DNA of 64,000 bases, from assembly GCA_963727015.1 (NCBI GenBank), contig CAVSEV010000013.1, positions 62,001 through 126,000 on the forward strand, in the 5' to 3' direction. This stretch comes from DATFVJ01 sp963727015. Its GTDB lineage: Bacteria > Actinomycetota > Actinomycetes > Streptosporangiales > Streptosporangiaceae. Shown here in pieces: positions 1-9,270 of the stretch. The notes beneath the pieces are model-generated. The model saw nothing but the letters and a program-made list of their open reading frames with translations, was not told where the DNA came from and made no database searches. Numbering within the stretch: position 1 is the stretch's first letter; the number at the start of each line of letters is the position of its first letter. The position numbers were made by a program, and so were the translations under genes.

Positions 1-426
1 GCCTTACCGCGCCACGCCCTTGGCGCGCCCTTGACCATGGCTTTACGGCAAGTCATGCCCCGGTCGGACACGAATGATGGCCGGTGGCCTGCCGGCCGCG
101 GGCGGGTGGTAAATTGTCCGCGATGCGCAAAATTGGCGGTGTTGTCCTCAGCTGTGACGCCGTCTTGACGGGACTCCTCGAAGGAGTGCCGGAGTGAGTT
201 GAGCCTGGCTCAATCGATAGATCATGCCGATGGATGGGATTCACCGCGCAGCGGCAGGCCCGCGAGTATGGGCCTGAGCCGTATTTGCCGCCGCAACCGG
301 TGAAGCGGGCCTGCGTGGCCGAGAGCCGGTGGTGCCTTGCGACCACGAAGGTTAACGGCGGTACGTGTGATGGCATCACGGCTGATGCCCTGGAACGTAA
401 CGGACCACGGATGAGCGCTCCACACG
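1..426. other. Upstream gap, no gene supported
   Basis: Every reading frame here gives arginine- and proline-rich shadow peptides with no recognisable domain. The stretch probably carries the promoter of the polysaccharide genes that follow, but I could not pick a convincing -35/-10 pair. Confidence 0.4.
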
Positions 427-1608
427 ATGCGGATGGAGGCTGCTGGGGTAATGCCGCTCCGCACTCGGATGAGATCGGTCAACGAAAGCCAGCCAGCCAG
501 CGGCCCAGGGCCAAAGCCCGCGCGTGTCCTGATCGTTTCGCAGGTGACGGTCTCCGGCGTGGCCATCTGCGTGCGCGATTTAGTGCAAGCCGCCATCGAC
601 CGAGGGTACGAGGTAACCGTGGCCTGCCCATCGACAGGCAATCTTGCCGCTTGGGTCCAGAAACGGGGAGCGGCATGGGAGCCGCTCGAGCTGAAGCGCT
701 CCCCCGCCCCGGGCGACATCCTCGCTACCGTGCGGGTGCGGCGGCTTGCCCAGGCCAACACCCTGGTGCATCTGCACTCCTCGAAGGCCGGAGCGGTAGG
801 ACGCCTCGCACTCTTCAGCTTGGGACGCACGCGGCCACCCAGCGTGTTCACTCCGCACGGCTGGTCATGGCTGGTCGGCGGGCGGCTGGCGCCCACCTAC
901 CGGCTGTTCGAGCGGATCATGAGCCCAGTGACGACGGCAGTGGTAGCCGTCTCCGATGAGGAGCGGTCGCATGGCCAAGCTGTTCTAGGCCCCCGGGCTG
1001 CCCGGATCGAGGTCAACTACAACGGAGTTGACGCCTCCAGGTTCTGCCCGCAGGGACCGGTCGCGAGCCGGTCGGACTCGCCGCTCGTCGTCTGTGTCGG
1101 GCGGCTGTGCTATCAGCGCGCACCCGATGTGGCCGTGGCCGCTCTCGCCCAGATGCGGACGCCGGGGGCACGCCTCAGGCTGGTCGGGGATGGCGAGGAC
1201 CGGGCTGCGATCGAGCATCAGGTCGGCGCCCTGGGCCTGACCGGCCGGGTCGAGATGGCCGGCTTCAACCCCGATCCCGCGCCCCATCTCCGCGCAGCCG
1301 ATGTTGTCATCGTCCCCTCCCGCTACGACGGGATGGCTCTGATCCTGCTTGAGGCCATGGCCTGCGGTGCCGCGATCGTGGCCACTCGCGTACCCGGCAG
1401 TTCCGCGCTTGACGGAGCTGGCAAGCTCGTCCCCGTCGAAGACCCGTCGGCCCTTGCCGGGGCGGTCGATGCGCTGCTCGCTGACCCGGAACAGCGCAGC
1501 CTGCTTGGCGCCGCCGCCCGCCAGCGGGTCGTCGAGCATTACCCGATCCAGCGCTCGGTTGAGGGGACCATCAGCCTGTGGCGACGACTCGGCGCGAGGC
1601 CAGCATAG
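427..1608 (+). CDS. Glycosyltransferase, GT4 family
   Basis: Predicted GT-B fold sugar transferase, probably adding a sugar to a lipid-linked or polysaccharide acceptor at the cytoplasmic membrane. Seen: the N-terminal Rossmann half begins near residue 33 (RVLIVSQV), HGWS lies at 144-147, NGVD at 200-202, and the donor-binding half begins near 220 (VVCVGRL). The C-terminal E-x7-E element is present at 301-309, but its first Glu is Asp301. The length of 393 aa fits the family. ATG 427 lacks a clear ribosome site, and in-frame ATG 469 is an equally good start. The chain-length gene follows after 51 bases on the same strand, so the two are likely cotranscribed. Donor and acceptor cannot be told from sequence. 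Confidence 0.85.
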   Translation: MRMEAAGVMPLRTRMRSVNESQPASGPGPKPARVLIVSQVTVSGVAICVRDLVQAAIDRGYEVTVACPSTGNLAAWVQKRGAAWEPLELKRSPAPGDILATVRVRRLAQANTLVHLHSSKAGAVGRLALFSLGRTRPPSVFTPHGWSWLVGGRLAPTYRLFERIMSPVTTAVVAVSDEERSHGQAVLGPRAARIEVNYNGVDASRFCPQGPVASRSDSPLVVCVGRLCYQRAPDVAVAALAQMRTPGARLRLVGDGEDRAAIEHQVGALGLTGRVEMAGFNPDPAPHLRAADVVIVPSRYDGMALILLEAMACGAAIVATRVPGSSALDGAGKLVPVEDPSALAGAVDALLADPEQRSLLGAAARQRVVEHYPIQRSVEGTISLWRRLGARPA

Positions 1609-1659
1609 GATCGGCGGAGAAACCCCGCTTCGGGACGTATCGGCACAGAAGGGGGCCTG

Positions 1660-2655
1660 TTGAGTCCGAGCGAATCTCGCGACGCGATCACTCCACACCG
1701 TGTGGCCCGGGTACTTTGGCGCCGCAAGCTCGTCTGCTCGGTCGTTGCTGGCGTCGTCGCCCTGGGGGGCGCCTTGCTGCTTTCGACCCGGCAGCCGGTC
1801 TACGAGTCGAGCTCCTCTGTCGCCCTCCTGCCGGTTTCGACCAACGCCAGCGTCCTGCCCAACTACCCGAACCTGATCACCAGCCTGATTCCCACGTACG
1901 TGCAGCTCGTTTCAAGTCCGGCGTTGCTCGATCGAGTTGCGCAGACACTGCCCTTCGCCACCTCCGAGACCCAGCTGGCGCGCCAGGTTCACGCAGAAGC
2001 AATGTCCAGTGCTGCCGTCATCAACATCGTCGCCGCGAGCCCGAACGCCGTCCGTGCCCAGCAGATCGCCGCGCGGACGACCACCGCATTCCTGGCCGAT
2101 CTGCGGGGAAATGGTGTCGTCCGCCCTCAGATCTATGGTCAGCCGACGGTGCCGGACACGCCGGCGGGTCCGGGAACCAAGCTCATTCTCGGCGCGATCC
2201 TGGTCATCGCCGTCATCCTTGGCCTGTGCGCGGGCCTGGTGTGGGATCGGCTGTTCCCCCGCGCGCACGCTGCTGGCCGAGCGGACAGTGCCTGGCGACC
2301 GGATGGTGCAGGCCGAGCGGACACTGCCTGGCGACCGGATGGTGCCGGCCGAGCCGATACCGCTTGGCAAGCGGACAGTGCTAGCCGAGCGGACAGTGCG
2401 AGCCGAGCGGACAGTGCAAGCCGAGCGGACAGTGCAAGCCGAGCGGACAGTGCAAGCCGAGCGGATAGTGCGAGCGGAGCGGATAGTGCGAGCCGAGTTG
2501 ACACTGTTAGCAACATGGTCGTGACCCAGCGGAGCGGCAACGGCGGCCCTCCGGGGACCGGCCTGAGCGAGAGTGACACTGAGCCGAGGACGCTTCCCAA
2601 CGCCTTTCACTCGTCCTCGGTAACCCGTTCGAGCGATGAGCCTCAGGCCCAGTGA
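1660..2655 (+). CDS. Wzz/CapA-like polysaccharide chain-length protein
   Basis: Predicted membrane co-polymerase that would set exopolysaccharide chain length together with a polymerase. Seen: TM1 at about residues 24-41, an extracytoplasmic domain, a proline-rich PDTPAGPG stretch at 165-172 just before TM2 (174-194), and a cytoplasmic tail. This is the Wzz topology without the C-terminal tyrosine kinase of full Wzc. The tail (about 207-283) is a run of RADSAS hexapeptides coded by an 18-bp minisatellite. The start is TTG 1660 with GAAGGGGG about 5 bases upstream. The 3' end overlaps the convergent glycosyltransferase by 13 bases. The partner polymerase may be the fusion protein coded at 5782-8970. 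Confidence 0.75.
   Translation: MSPSESRDAITPHRVARVLWRRKLVCSVVAGVVALGGALLLSTRQPVYESSSSVALLPVSTNASVLPNYPNLITSLIPTYVQLVSSPALLDRVAQTLPFATSETQLARQVHAEAMSSAAVINIVAASPNAVRAQQIAARTTTAFLADLRGNGVVRPQIYGQPTVPDTPAGPGTKLILGAILVIAVILGLCAGLVWDRLFPRAHAAGRADSAWRPDGAGRADTAWRPDGAGRADTAWQADSASRADSASRADSASRADSASRADSASRADSASGADSASRVDTVSNMVVTQRSGNGGPPGTGLSESDTEPRTLPNAFHSSSVTRSSDEPQAQ
2281..2512 (+). repeat. 18-bp in-frame minisatellite (RADSAS)
   Basis: About a dozen copies of an 18-bp unit (agccgagcggacagtgca, with variants) code the C-terminal tail of the Wzz-like protein. The downstream copies are nearly identical, while the first copies are interrupted by a longer unit coding RADTAWRPDGAG. The low divergence suggests recent expansion. 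Confidence 0.9.
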
Positions 2656-3735
2656 GACTCGCCCGCGCAGGCGGCTCGGTAAGCGTTCCGGTAGCGCTCT
2701 AGCATCCAATCCGGTCCCCACTTGGGCGCCGCGGCCAGGGCTGCGCTTCGCAGGTCCTTCGCTAAGCCGTCGTCCGCGAGGATGCGCGAGATGGCGTCGC
2801 TGACCGCCGCCGCGTCTCCGGGGGCGACGAGCAGGGCTGCCGTCGGCGGCACCAGGTCGGTGACGCCGTCGACAGCCGTGGCCACCACCGGTGTGCCCAG
2901 CGAGAGCGCCTCGAGCAGCGCCAGTGGCAGCCCCTCCCAGGCCGATGTGGAGACGACGCAGGCGGCCATGCCCACGAGAGCGGCCACGTCATCGACCATG
3001 CCGAGGAACCGCACCCGGTCTCCTGACCGCCGGGCCAGTGCCGCCAGTTCCTGCCGCATTGGACCCTCACCGGCCACGGCGTAGCATGGCCCCGGCAGGT
3101 GGCCAGCGGCCTCAATGAACGCCGGCCAGTTCTTCTGCTCCACAAGCCGCCCGATGCCCAGCACGAGGGGCGCCGGCCCGAGGCCCAGCGACGCCCGCAG
3201 ACCGGCCTGCCGCTCGGGGCCGGCCGGGCGCAGCGCAGCGCCATTGGTGATGACGTCGATCCTGTCAGCTGGAAAACCAGCCTCCCTGAGCGAGCGGGCA
3301 ACCGACGGGGCACAGGCGATCACCCGGCGGGTGACGCGGCGAAGGATCCGGCTGGCCGCGCGGTAGTCGCTGGGGGCCACGCCGTGCAGCGTCGGCATCA
3401 GGACCGTCCGATGGCGGGTGCCCAGCAGGGCAAGCCTGGCGAGGGCCGTGGCCCGGACATTGTGGGAATGCACCACGTGCGGTCGAACGTGCCTGACGCA
3501 GTGACCTAGGCGAGCCGCTGCCGTCGCCGTCGCCAGGCTGAAGGAAGTGCCGCGCGAGGTGGCAGGCAGGGCGACGTGCGCAGCGCCGGCCTGCGTGACC
3601 TTATCCACCCAAGCCCCAGGCCCCGACGCCACCACGCACGCTGTCTCCATGGGCAGTAGCATCGGCCGCCAACTGGAGGACGAGCCGCTCCATGCCACCT
3701 GGGGCCATGACGGGCAGCACATGCAGGATTCTCAT
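2643..3735 (-). pseudogene. Glycosyltransferase, GT4 family, frameshifted
   Basis: A GT4-type sugar transferase broken by one extra base. ATG 3735 overlaps the upstream gene's stop as ATGA and gives a proper N-terminus (MRILHVLPVMAPGGMERLV). That frame stops at about 3601, while the adjacent frame carries the rest. Skipping the base near 3636 joins HGDSV to VVASGPGAWVDKV and gives one protein of about 363 aa. Downstream are VLGIGRLVEQKNW and the E-x7-E element in AWEGLPLALLEAL. ATGA overlaps link it to the next gene and that gene to the deacetylase, so the three form one minus-strand operon. It could be a real null allele or a sequence error. Calling only the long frame from 3722 gives a false N-terminus. 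Confidence 0.75.
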
Positions 3736-4840
3736 CCGTGCCCGTTCCCGAGGATGTCCGACCACAGCCGCAGGTGGCTGTCGGCACAGCGGGACAGGGA
3801 GAATCGCTGCGCCACGCGCCTGCGGGCTGCGACGCCAAGCCTGGCGGCAAGACCCGGCTCGTCGAGCAATCGCCGCATGGCCGCGCCCAGCGAGCTGGCA
3901 TCCCCTGGGGCGACGAGCACGCCGCAGTCTGCGCCAAGTACTTCTGGAACTCCGCCGACGTCTGCCGCGATGCATGGCAGGCCGGCGCCCATGGCTTGGA
4001 GCAGGGCAAGCGGCAGGTTTTCGTTCAGTGATGGCAGCACGAAGACGTCGGCCTGCTGGAGCTGGGCGTCAACGTCGGTGCGGTAGCCCATGAATTCGAT
4101 CTGGCGTTCCATGCCGGCCTGTCTCGCGAGTTGCTCGCAGCGGCGCCGGTCGGAGCCGTCTCCGATCATCAGAAGTCGAAGGTCGGTACGGTTCGCTGCG
4201 ATGGCTATGAAGGCCTCGACCAGCACGGGTGTGGCTTTACACGGCTCGAAAGAACCGGCCGTGGCGAACGTTCGGATGCCATTCCTGTACTGGTGGGCCG
4301 GCGGCATGGCGACACCGTTGTGGAGTACCCGGAGCCTGCGCGCCGGCACCCGCAGCTCGTGATGCAGGAACCCGGCCATGGCCTGAGAGGGCGCGACCGT
4401 ACAGTCGACCCGGCGAGCGACGAGCGCGTCAGCCACCAGGCGGCTGCCGCCTGACATGCCCGGGCGGCGGCCGTGCAGGGGCCGGCCTGCACCCACCGGC
4501 CAGCGGCATTGTCGGGAACGCCGTGAAAGGTCATCACGACCGGGGTCTTTCTGCCTGCCACGAGCGCAGCCACCAGGCCTGCCCTGCGGTCCTGGGCATG
4601 AATGACGTCGGGAGCCAGCTTCGCGAGCAATCTCGAGACCTCGGCATAGCCGCGGAGATCCGCCTTGGACCGCACATGTAGCTGGCGCAGCATGTCCATG
4701 GGCTGTCCGGCGCTTGAGGCGGGGACAGGCCCGACGATTGTTACCTCAGGACCGCCGGAACGGGCGAGTTCCCTGGCGAGGCTAACGGTGAGGTCGACTG
4801 GCCCGCCCCGGTCCTGGGTCAGCAGGAAGACAACCTTCAT
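3732..4840 (-). pseudogene. Glycosyltransferase, GT4 family, frameshifted
   Basis: A second GT4-type transferase split over two frames. ATG 4840 opens MKVVFLLTQDRGGPVDLTV and runs through VIHAQDRRAG and TFHGVPDNAAGRWVQAGP. The other frame continues with LHGRRPGMSGGSRL, VLHNGVAMPP, the donor half and E-x7-E in LNENLPLALLQAMG. Restoring one C in the CCCC run at 4478-4481 joins them as QAGP-LHGRR and gives about 369 aa. The start overlaps the deacetylase stop as ATGA. A one-base change in a homopolymer is a classic sequencing error, but the next gene is also frameshifted, so true decay is possible. Confidence 0.75.
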
Positions 4841-5667
4841 GATCCGCCCCCGCGCCCTCCGGCCAGGCGCTTGATCGCATCAAGCGGGCCAAGGACGTTG
4901 AGGCCGCCTGCGATGGCGGCCCGGTACGTGGCGTCGGAGAAGTCCTCCGCGAAGCTACGGGGAATCCGCAGCGCGTCCGTCGCCGGTCGCCACCACCCGG
5001 GACGAGTGGTAACAGCAGCCGTGAAACCGGCGGCCCCGACCGCGGCGGCCACCCGGTCGTCGAGCAGCCCCGCCGGGTAAGCGAAGGAGGTCACGGGCTT
5101 GCCAAGGAGATCTTCGAGATCTTGCTTACTGCCCAGGACCTCCCGCTCGAGCTCGCGGTCGCTACATGCCCGCAGATCGGGGTGGGTACGGCTGTGAGCG
5201 CCGATGATCACGCCGCCCGCGTCCATCTCCAGAAGCTGGCTACGCGTCATATAACCGGGCGTGCCAAGCAGATGGCTGGGAGCGAAGAGCGTGGCGGGCA
5301 GGCGATGACGGCTGAGGGGGCCGAGGGCATGGGTGTGGTTGTCGGCCCAGGCGTCGTCGAAGGTCAAGACCACCCGGCGGGCGCGAAGTTGCCTGGCGGC
5401 GAAGATGGCCGCGACCTGATCGAGATGGGCGACAGGCACCTGTTGCCGTGATTCGTCCAGAACGGCCATCTGGCGGGCGAAGACCCGGGGCGGGACGGCC
5501 AGCCTTCCCCCCTCGACGTCGATCCGGTGCCAGCCGAGTACAGCCACGGCGGGGCCCACGGGCAGCGGCCAGCGGCTGCGCAGCCGGACCGCGCCAGCAA
5601 CCGCCGGCCTCACGGGTGCCTCCGCTGCAGAAGTTCCGCCTGCCTCACAGGTGCCTCCCCTGCACAA
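4837..5667 (-). CDS. Polysaccharide deacetylase (NodB/CE4 type)
   Basis: Predicted metal-dependent deacetylase acting on N- or O-acetyl groups of a surface glycan. Seen: motif 1 TFDDAW, with the general-base and metal Asp pair, and motif 2 HSRTHPDL, the metal His pair; FAYPAG is motif 3-like. No clear signal peptide is seen, so the enzyme may act in the cytoplasm or its real N-terminus may differ. The first about 20 residues are coded by copies of the neighbouring 35-bp repeat and are probably not functional; in-frame GTG near 5559, just before GPAVAVLGWHRI, is an alternative start. It is first of three ATGA-coupled genes with the two glycosyltransferases. Confidence 0.8.
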   Translation of the reverse strand: MCRGGTCEAGGTSAAEAPVRPAVAGAVRLRSRWPLPVGPAVAVLGWHRIDVEGGRLAVPPRVFARQMAVLDESRQQVPVAHLDQVAAIFAARQLRARRVVLTFDDAWADNHTHALGPLSRHRLPATLFAPSHLLGTPGYMTRSQLLEMDAGGVIIGAHSRTHPDLRACSDRELEREVLGSKQDLEDLLGKPVTSFAYPAGLLDDRVAAAVGAAGFTAAVTTRPGWWRPATDALRIPRSFAEDFSDATYRAAIAGGLNVLGPLDAIKRLAGGRGGGS

Positions 5668-5830
5668 GGGCCACTGGCCTCATAGGTGCCTCCTGGACAA
5701 ATGCCGCCGTCTCGCGGTTGCCTCCCCTGTACAAGAGCCGTCGGACTCACAGGTACCTCCCCCGCAAAAGTGCCACCGGCCTCACAGGTGCCTCCCCTGC
5801 GCAAGTGCCGCCGTCTCGCGGTTGCCTGAC
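5612..5830. repeat. 35-bp tandem repeat bridging two genes
   Basis: Six imperfect copies of a unit of about 35 bp (aggtgcctcccctgcacaag plus a variable half). The array starts inside the 5' end of the deacetylase and ends inside the 3' end of the flippase-polymerase gene. It therefore replaces the intergenic space and sets both the last residues of one protein and the first of the other. Confidence 0.85.
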
Positions 5831-8800
5831 CTAACCTCACGCGGATCACTGGACCCTTGGGCCCCTTCGACCCCTTCGGCCCCTTCGATCCCTTCGGCCC
5901 TTTCGGCCCCGGCGGCGCCGTGGCGCCCGGCGGTGGACAGGGAGCTGGCCATACTTGCTGCGAGAGCCGGCAGGAACCATAGCGGCGGATAGTACTGCTC
6001 GGCGAGGAACAAGGCGCCGACACAAGCAACGACGAAGCCGGCCGCCAGGGCCGCTTGCAGGTGATCCGTTCGCTGATCAGCGGGGAAGCGGCGGCGCAGG
6101 TCGGCCCAGGATAGAGCCAGGTAGCCGACAAACAACGCCAGCCCGACCGCCCCTTGTTCGGCGAGGATTACGAGATACGCTTCCTCGCCGCTGATCGTCA
6201 GGACGTTGGAAGGGAAGGGCAGGCTCTCTCCCGCCGCTGGGGCGAATTGGTAGAACCTGTAAACGAAGTTGCCCGGTCCCACCCCTGTGATCGGGTAGTG
6301 CTCGAACTCGTTGAGCTCAACGTGGTAGTAGCCGACCCGGATGCTCACGTTCTGTGTGGCCACATAACTCTTCTGGCCAAAGGCGGATCGCAGGAGCTGC
6401 GGCGCCACCAGCCAGGCCGCTGCGACGACCACAGCCAGGCAGGTAGCCACGGCCACCAGCCAGCGGATTCTGAGGCGCCGGGCCGCTACGGCCCAGATGC
6501 CCGCCACTGCCAGGCCCGCCAATGCGCTGCGGGAGAACGTCGCCAGCGTGCAGGCCAGGATCAGGACGAGGGCGACACTCCAGATGGACTTTGCCCACCG
6601 GGTGGCGCCCCATCGCACCAGGTAGATCGCCAGCGGCAGGCTGCTGGCGAGGATGAACCCGAAGTCATTTGGATCATTAATGGGCCCGCTGGCCCGCGCG
6701 GCGTGATGGCTGAAGAACGCGATCAAGCCGATGACACTGGCCACCGCGGCGGCGATGACCACCACATTGACAAGGAGGTCGGCGCGGCGCCTGTCCCCCC
6801 TGACCGTCTGGAGCACGAGGAAGTAGAGGGTCGCGAACGTCACATACCTGAGCGAGGTGACAAGCGCGGCCTTGTCGTTCACGGCGACGACGATCGATAC
6901 GCCGCTCCAGAGGAGAAATGCGCCAATCAGCCATAGCTGGCGATTGCCGAGGACCGGCCGGCGATTGACGGCCCACTCGAGCCCCCACGCCATCACGGCA
7001 AGAGCCCCGAGGACCTTGTCAATGGTGATGATTCCCGCGCCGTGCGCCAGATAGGCGTTGAAGAAAAAGCTGACGGCCAGCACGGCCACCGCGAGATCGA
7101 GGCGGCACAAGATGAGGCCGAGAACGATGATGGCGACGATCCCGGCAAAAGTGAGCCCAGCCCAATTGCCGACGATGATCGCAGCGCCCGACGCGACCGC
7201 GAGCAGCACAGCACCCGCGAGCAAGTGCTGGCGGTTTCCCAGTCTCGGCGCGCGGTTTCCAAGGTTCCCCGCCCGGCCTCCCAGGCTCCCGGCCCGGCTT
7301 CCCAGGCTCCCCGCCATGCCTCCCAGGCTTCCCGCCCAGCTTCCCAGGCTCCCGGCCCGGCTTCCCAGGCTTCCCGCCCGGCTTCCCAGGCTGCGCGCCC
7401 GGCGCGGTTCTCCTGAGCCGGACGCCGGCTGCGGGGCGAGGTCCGGCGCGCTGTCGGATCGGCCACGCAGCGCGGCCCATCCCTGGCGAAGCAGTGCGGG
7501 CATGACGGCCAGTGAGATGAGGGCAAACACGCAGAGGGACAGTGGGCCCAGGATCAGCAGCGAGGTCCACGACGGAGTGGCACTCAGCCCGGGAATACGG
7601 CCGAGCGTGAGGACCACGACGACCATGCCGAGCGCTCCTAGCATTGGCAGTGCCACGGACCGGACCAGCGCGCCGGGCCGCAAAGATGCCTGGCGAACGA
7701 TCCACAGACCGGTCGTGAGGGCCATGGCGCAACCGACGAGAGCCTGGTCCAGGGCGACGACCGTGATGCCGAAGTGGACCGTGCAGATAAGAACGGCGGT
7801 CAGGACCGCCAGGTGCAACCCGCGGCCCAGGAAGACGAGGTCGGCCCGGCCCACCGCCTTGAGAACCTGGAGGGCACTCAGAGTCAAGGATAGGAAGAGC
7901 CCGTACAAGGCCAGGAACCGTACCGCCGGCGCCGCCGGCGCCCACTTGCCGCCAAGCAGAGAGATGTCGCCGGCGAACAGCACGAGGCCCGCGAACCACG
8001 GAATGCTCAGCGCGTTAATGAGGCCGAAGGTGTTCTCTGCCGCCCTGGCAATGGCCTCACGTGAGGGCAGCCTGCAGAAGTAGGGAAAGACCGCACCGTT
8101 CGCCACGACCGCGATCGACAGGTAGGGCATGAAACAGATCCGGTATGCGAGGGAGTAGAAGCCAAGTGCCACCGGACCAAGAACATGGCCCACGACGATG
8201 TAGTCGACGTTGAGGAGGCCTAGGTTGATGAGGTCGGCGCCGCTGAGAAACCCGCCGTACCTCAGCAGCCGCCGGGCCATCGTCGCGTTCCAGCCAGGCA
8301 GGCACCGGGGTCCTAGGAGCATAGCCACTGCCGCATTGGCCACCGACCCCACCACCTGACCGGCGACCAGGCCAATCAACGGGTAACCGCTAGCGACCAC
8401 GCCGATGGTGACCAGCGCGCCGATCACCGAAGGTAAGGTATCGGTCATAGCGCGCCGGGAGAACTTCAGCGAACGAGTCAGGCGGCCGACCGGGACCTCT
8501 GCGGCTGCGTCGAAAGGCAGGCCCAGGGCGAAGCCCCTGAGCACGAAGGTGGCGTCGGCGATGTGGAAGAAGGACGCGATCACCGGTGCAAGCACCCACG
8601 TTGCGGCCATGAGGACCAGCCCTGCCGCGAGGACCATGGACAGCGCGGTTCTCGACGCTTCCTCGATCCGGTCCTGCAGGTAGGTCAGGGCGTCGGCGAC
8701 ACCCATCTGGTTGAGAGCCTGCAGCACGTTGTACGTGAGGGCGGCGATGGCGAGGATGCCGAACTCCGCCGGCGCCAGCGCCCTGGCCAGCACCAGCAGC

Positions 8801-8970
8801 ACGACGGTCTGCATGCCCTTCGCGCCCCATGAGCCCACCGACAGCCACAGGGCTCCACGCGCGACAAGGGTGCCGCCGTTCGTGATCGGCGGGTCAGGAG
8901 CAGTTATGGCGTCCGCCAGCCGGGACCTTCGAATGCTGGGTACGCCATTTGAAGCCCCCTCTGGTGACAC
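5782..8970 (-). CDS. Wzx flippase fused to Wzy/WaaL O-antigen polymerase-ligase
   Basis: A 1062-residue membrane protein with two complete modules. Residues about 30-500 are a MOP-superfamily polysaccharide flippase (RfbX/MVIN type) with many membrane helices (ARGALWLSVGSWGAKG, YGGFLSGADLINLG, VDYIVVGHVLGP). Residues about 505-575 are a soluble linker of SLGSRAG heptapeptides. Residues about 578-1010 are an O-antigen ligase/polymerase domain with a second helix bundle, ATFSRSALAGLAVAG and YPITGVGPGNF. A soluble tail rich in EGAEG follows. Flippase and polymerase are normally separate proteins, so the fusion would couple export to polymerisation. The start ATG faces the divergent gene at 9271. 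Parts of both modules could also be misjoined by repeat-mediated assembly error. Confidence 0.8.
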   Translation of the reverse strand: MSPEGASNGVPSIRRSRLADAITAPDPPITNGGTLVARGALWLSVGSWGAKGMQTVVLLVLARALAPAEFGILAIAALTYNVLQALNQMGVADALTYLQDRIEEASRTALSMVLAAGLVLMAATWVLAPVIASFFHIADATFVLRGFALGLPFDAAAEVPVGRLTRSLKFSRRAMTDTLPSVIGALVTIGVVASGYPLIGLVAGQVVGSVANAAVAMLLGPRCLPGWNATMARRLLRYGGFLSGADLINLGLLNVDYIVVGHVLGPVALGFYSLAYRICFMPYLSIAVVANGAVFPYFCRLPSREAIARAAENTFGLINALSIPWFAGLVLFAGDISLLGGKWAPAAPAVRFLALYGLFLSLTLSALQVLKAVGRADLVFLGRGLHLAVLTAVLICTVHFGITVVALDQALVGCAMALTTGLWIVRQASLRPGALVRSVALPMLGALGMVVVVLTLGRIPGLSATPSWTSLLILGPLSLCVFALISLAVMPALLRQGWAALRGRSDSAPDLAPQPASGSGEPRRARSLGSRAGSLGSRAGSLGSWAGSLGGMAGSLGSRAGSLGGRAGNLGNRAPRLGNRQHLLAGAVLLAVASGAAIIVGNWAGLTFAGIVAIIVLGLILCRLDLAVAVLAVSFFFNAYLAHGAGIITIDKVLGALAVMAWGLEWAVNRRPVLGNRQLWLIGAFLLWSGVSIVVAVNDKAALVTSLRYVTFATLYFLVLQTVRGDRRRADLLVNVVVIAAAVASVIGLIAFFSHHAARASGPINDPNDFGFILASSLPLAIYLVRWGATRWAKSIWSVALVLILACTLATFSRSALAGLAVAGIWAVAARRLRIRWLVAVATCLAVVVAAAWLVAPQLLRSAFGQKSYVATQNVSIRVGYYHVELNEFEHYPITGVGPGNFVYRFYQFAPAAGESLPFPSNVLTISGEEAYLVILAEQGAVGLALFVGYLALSWADLRRRFPADQRTDHLQAALAAGFVVACVGALFLAEQYYPPLWFLPALAASMASSLSTAGRHGAAGAERAEGIEGAEGVEGAQGSSDPREVRSGNRETAALAQGRHL
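7251..7402 (-). repeat. 21-bp in-frame minisatellite (SLGSRAG linker)
   Basis: About seven copies of a 21-bp unit (cttcccaggctcccggcccgg on the plus strand) code the heptapeptide linker between flippase and polymerase modules. Confidence 0.9.
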
Positions 8971-9012
8971 CCGGCGGCGCTACCGCCGTGCTCCGGGCTA
9001 GCGGTTTGTCTG

Positions 9013-9025
9013 CGTTAGTCTAACG
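9013..9025. promoter_or_regulatory. Palindrome in divergent promoter region
   Basis: The perfect palindrome CGTTAG-T-CTAACG lies in the 300-base divergent gap between the flippase-polymerase gene and the kinase gene. Its place and symmetry suit a repressor or activator site controlling both directions. No regulator gene is adjacent, and the rest of the gap (8971-9270) shows nothing else. Confidence 0.35.
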
Positions 9026-9270
9026 TTGTGCTGGTTATCCGGCCGATGTGCTGACCGGGATCCGGGGAGGGAAGCCGGGCATCGGCGCACCCGGCCCGGC
9101 GGCCCGCGAAGAGCTGGCTTGGCGCGTACAGTCCCGCAGCGAAGGGAGCAGGCAGCGGACACGGCAGAGCCAGGCTCGTACCGGCAGAAGCTGGCGGAGA
9201 CCAACGCCCTGCTGCCTGTCGCCGGTAGTTTCATCTTGGTGGCCGGTGCTGAGCAGCCCGGATCCCGCGA

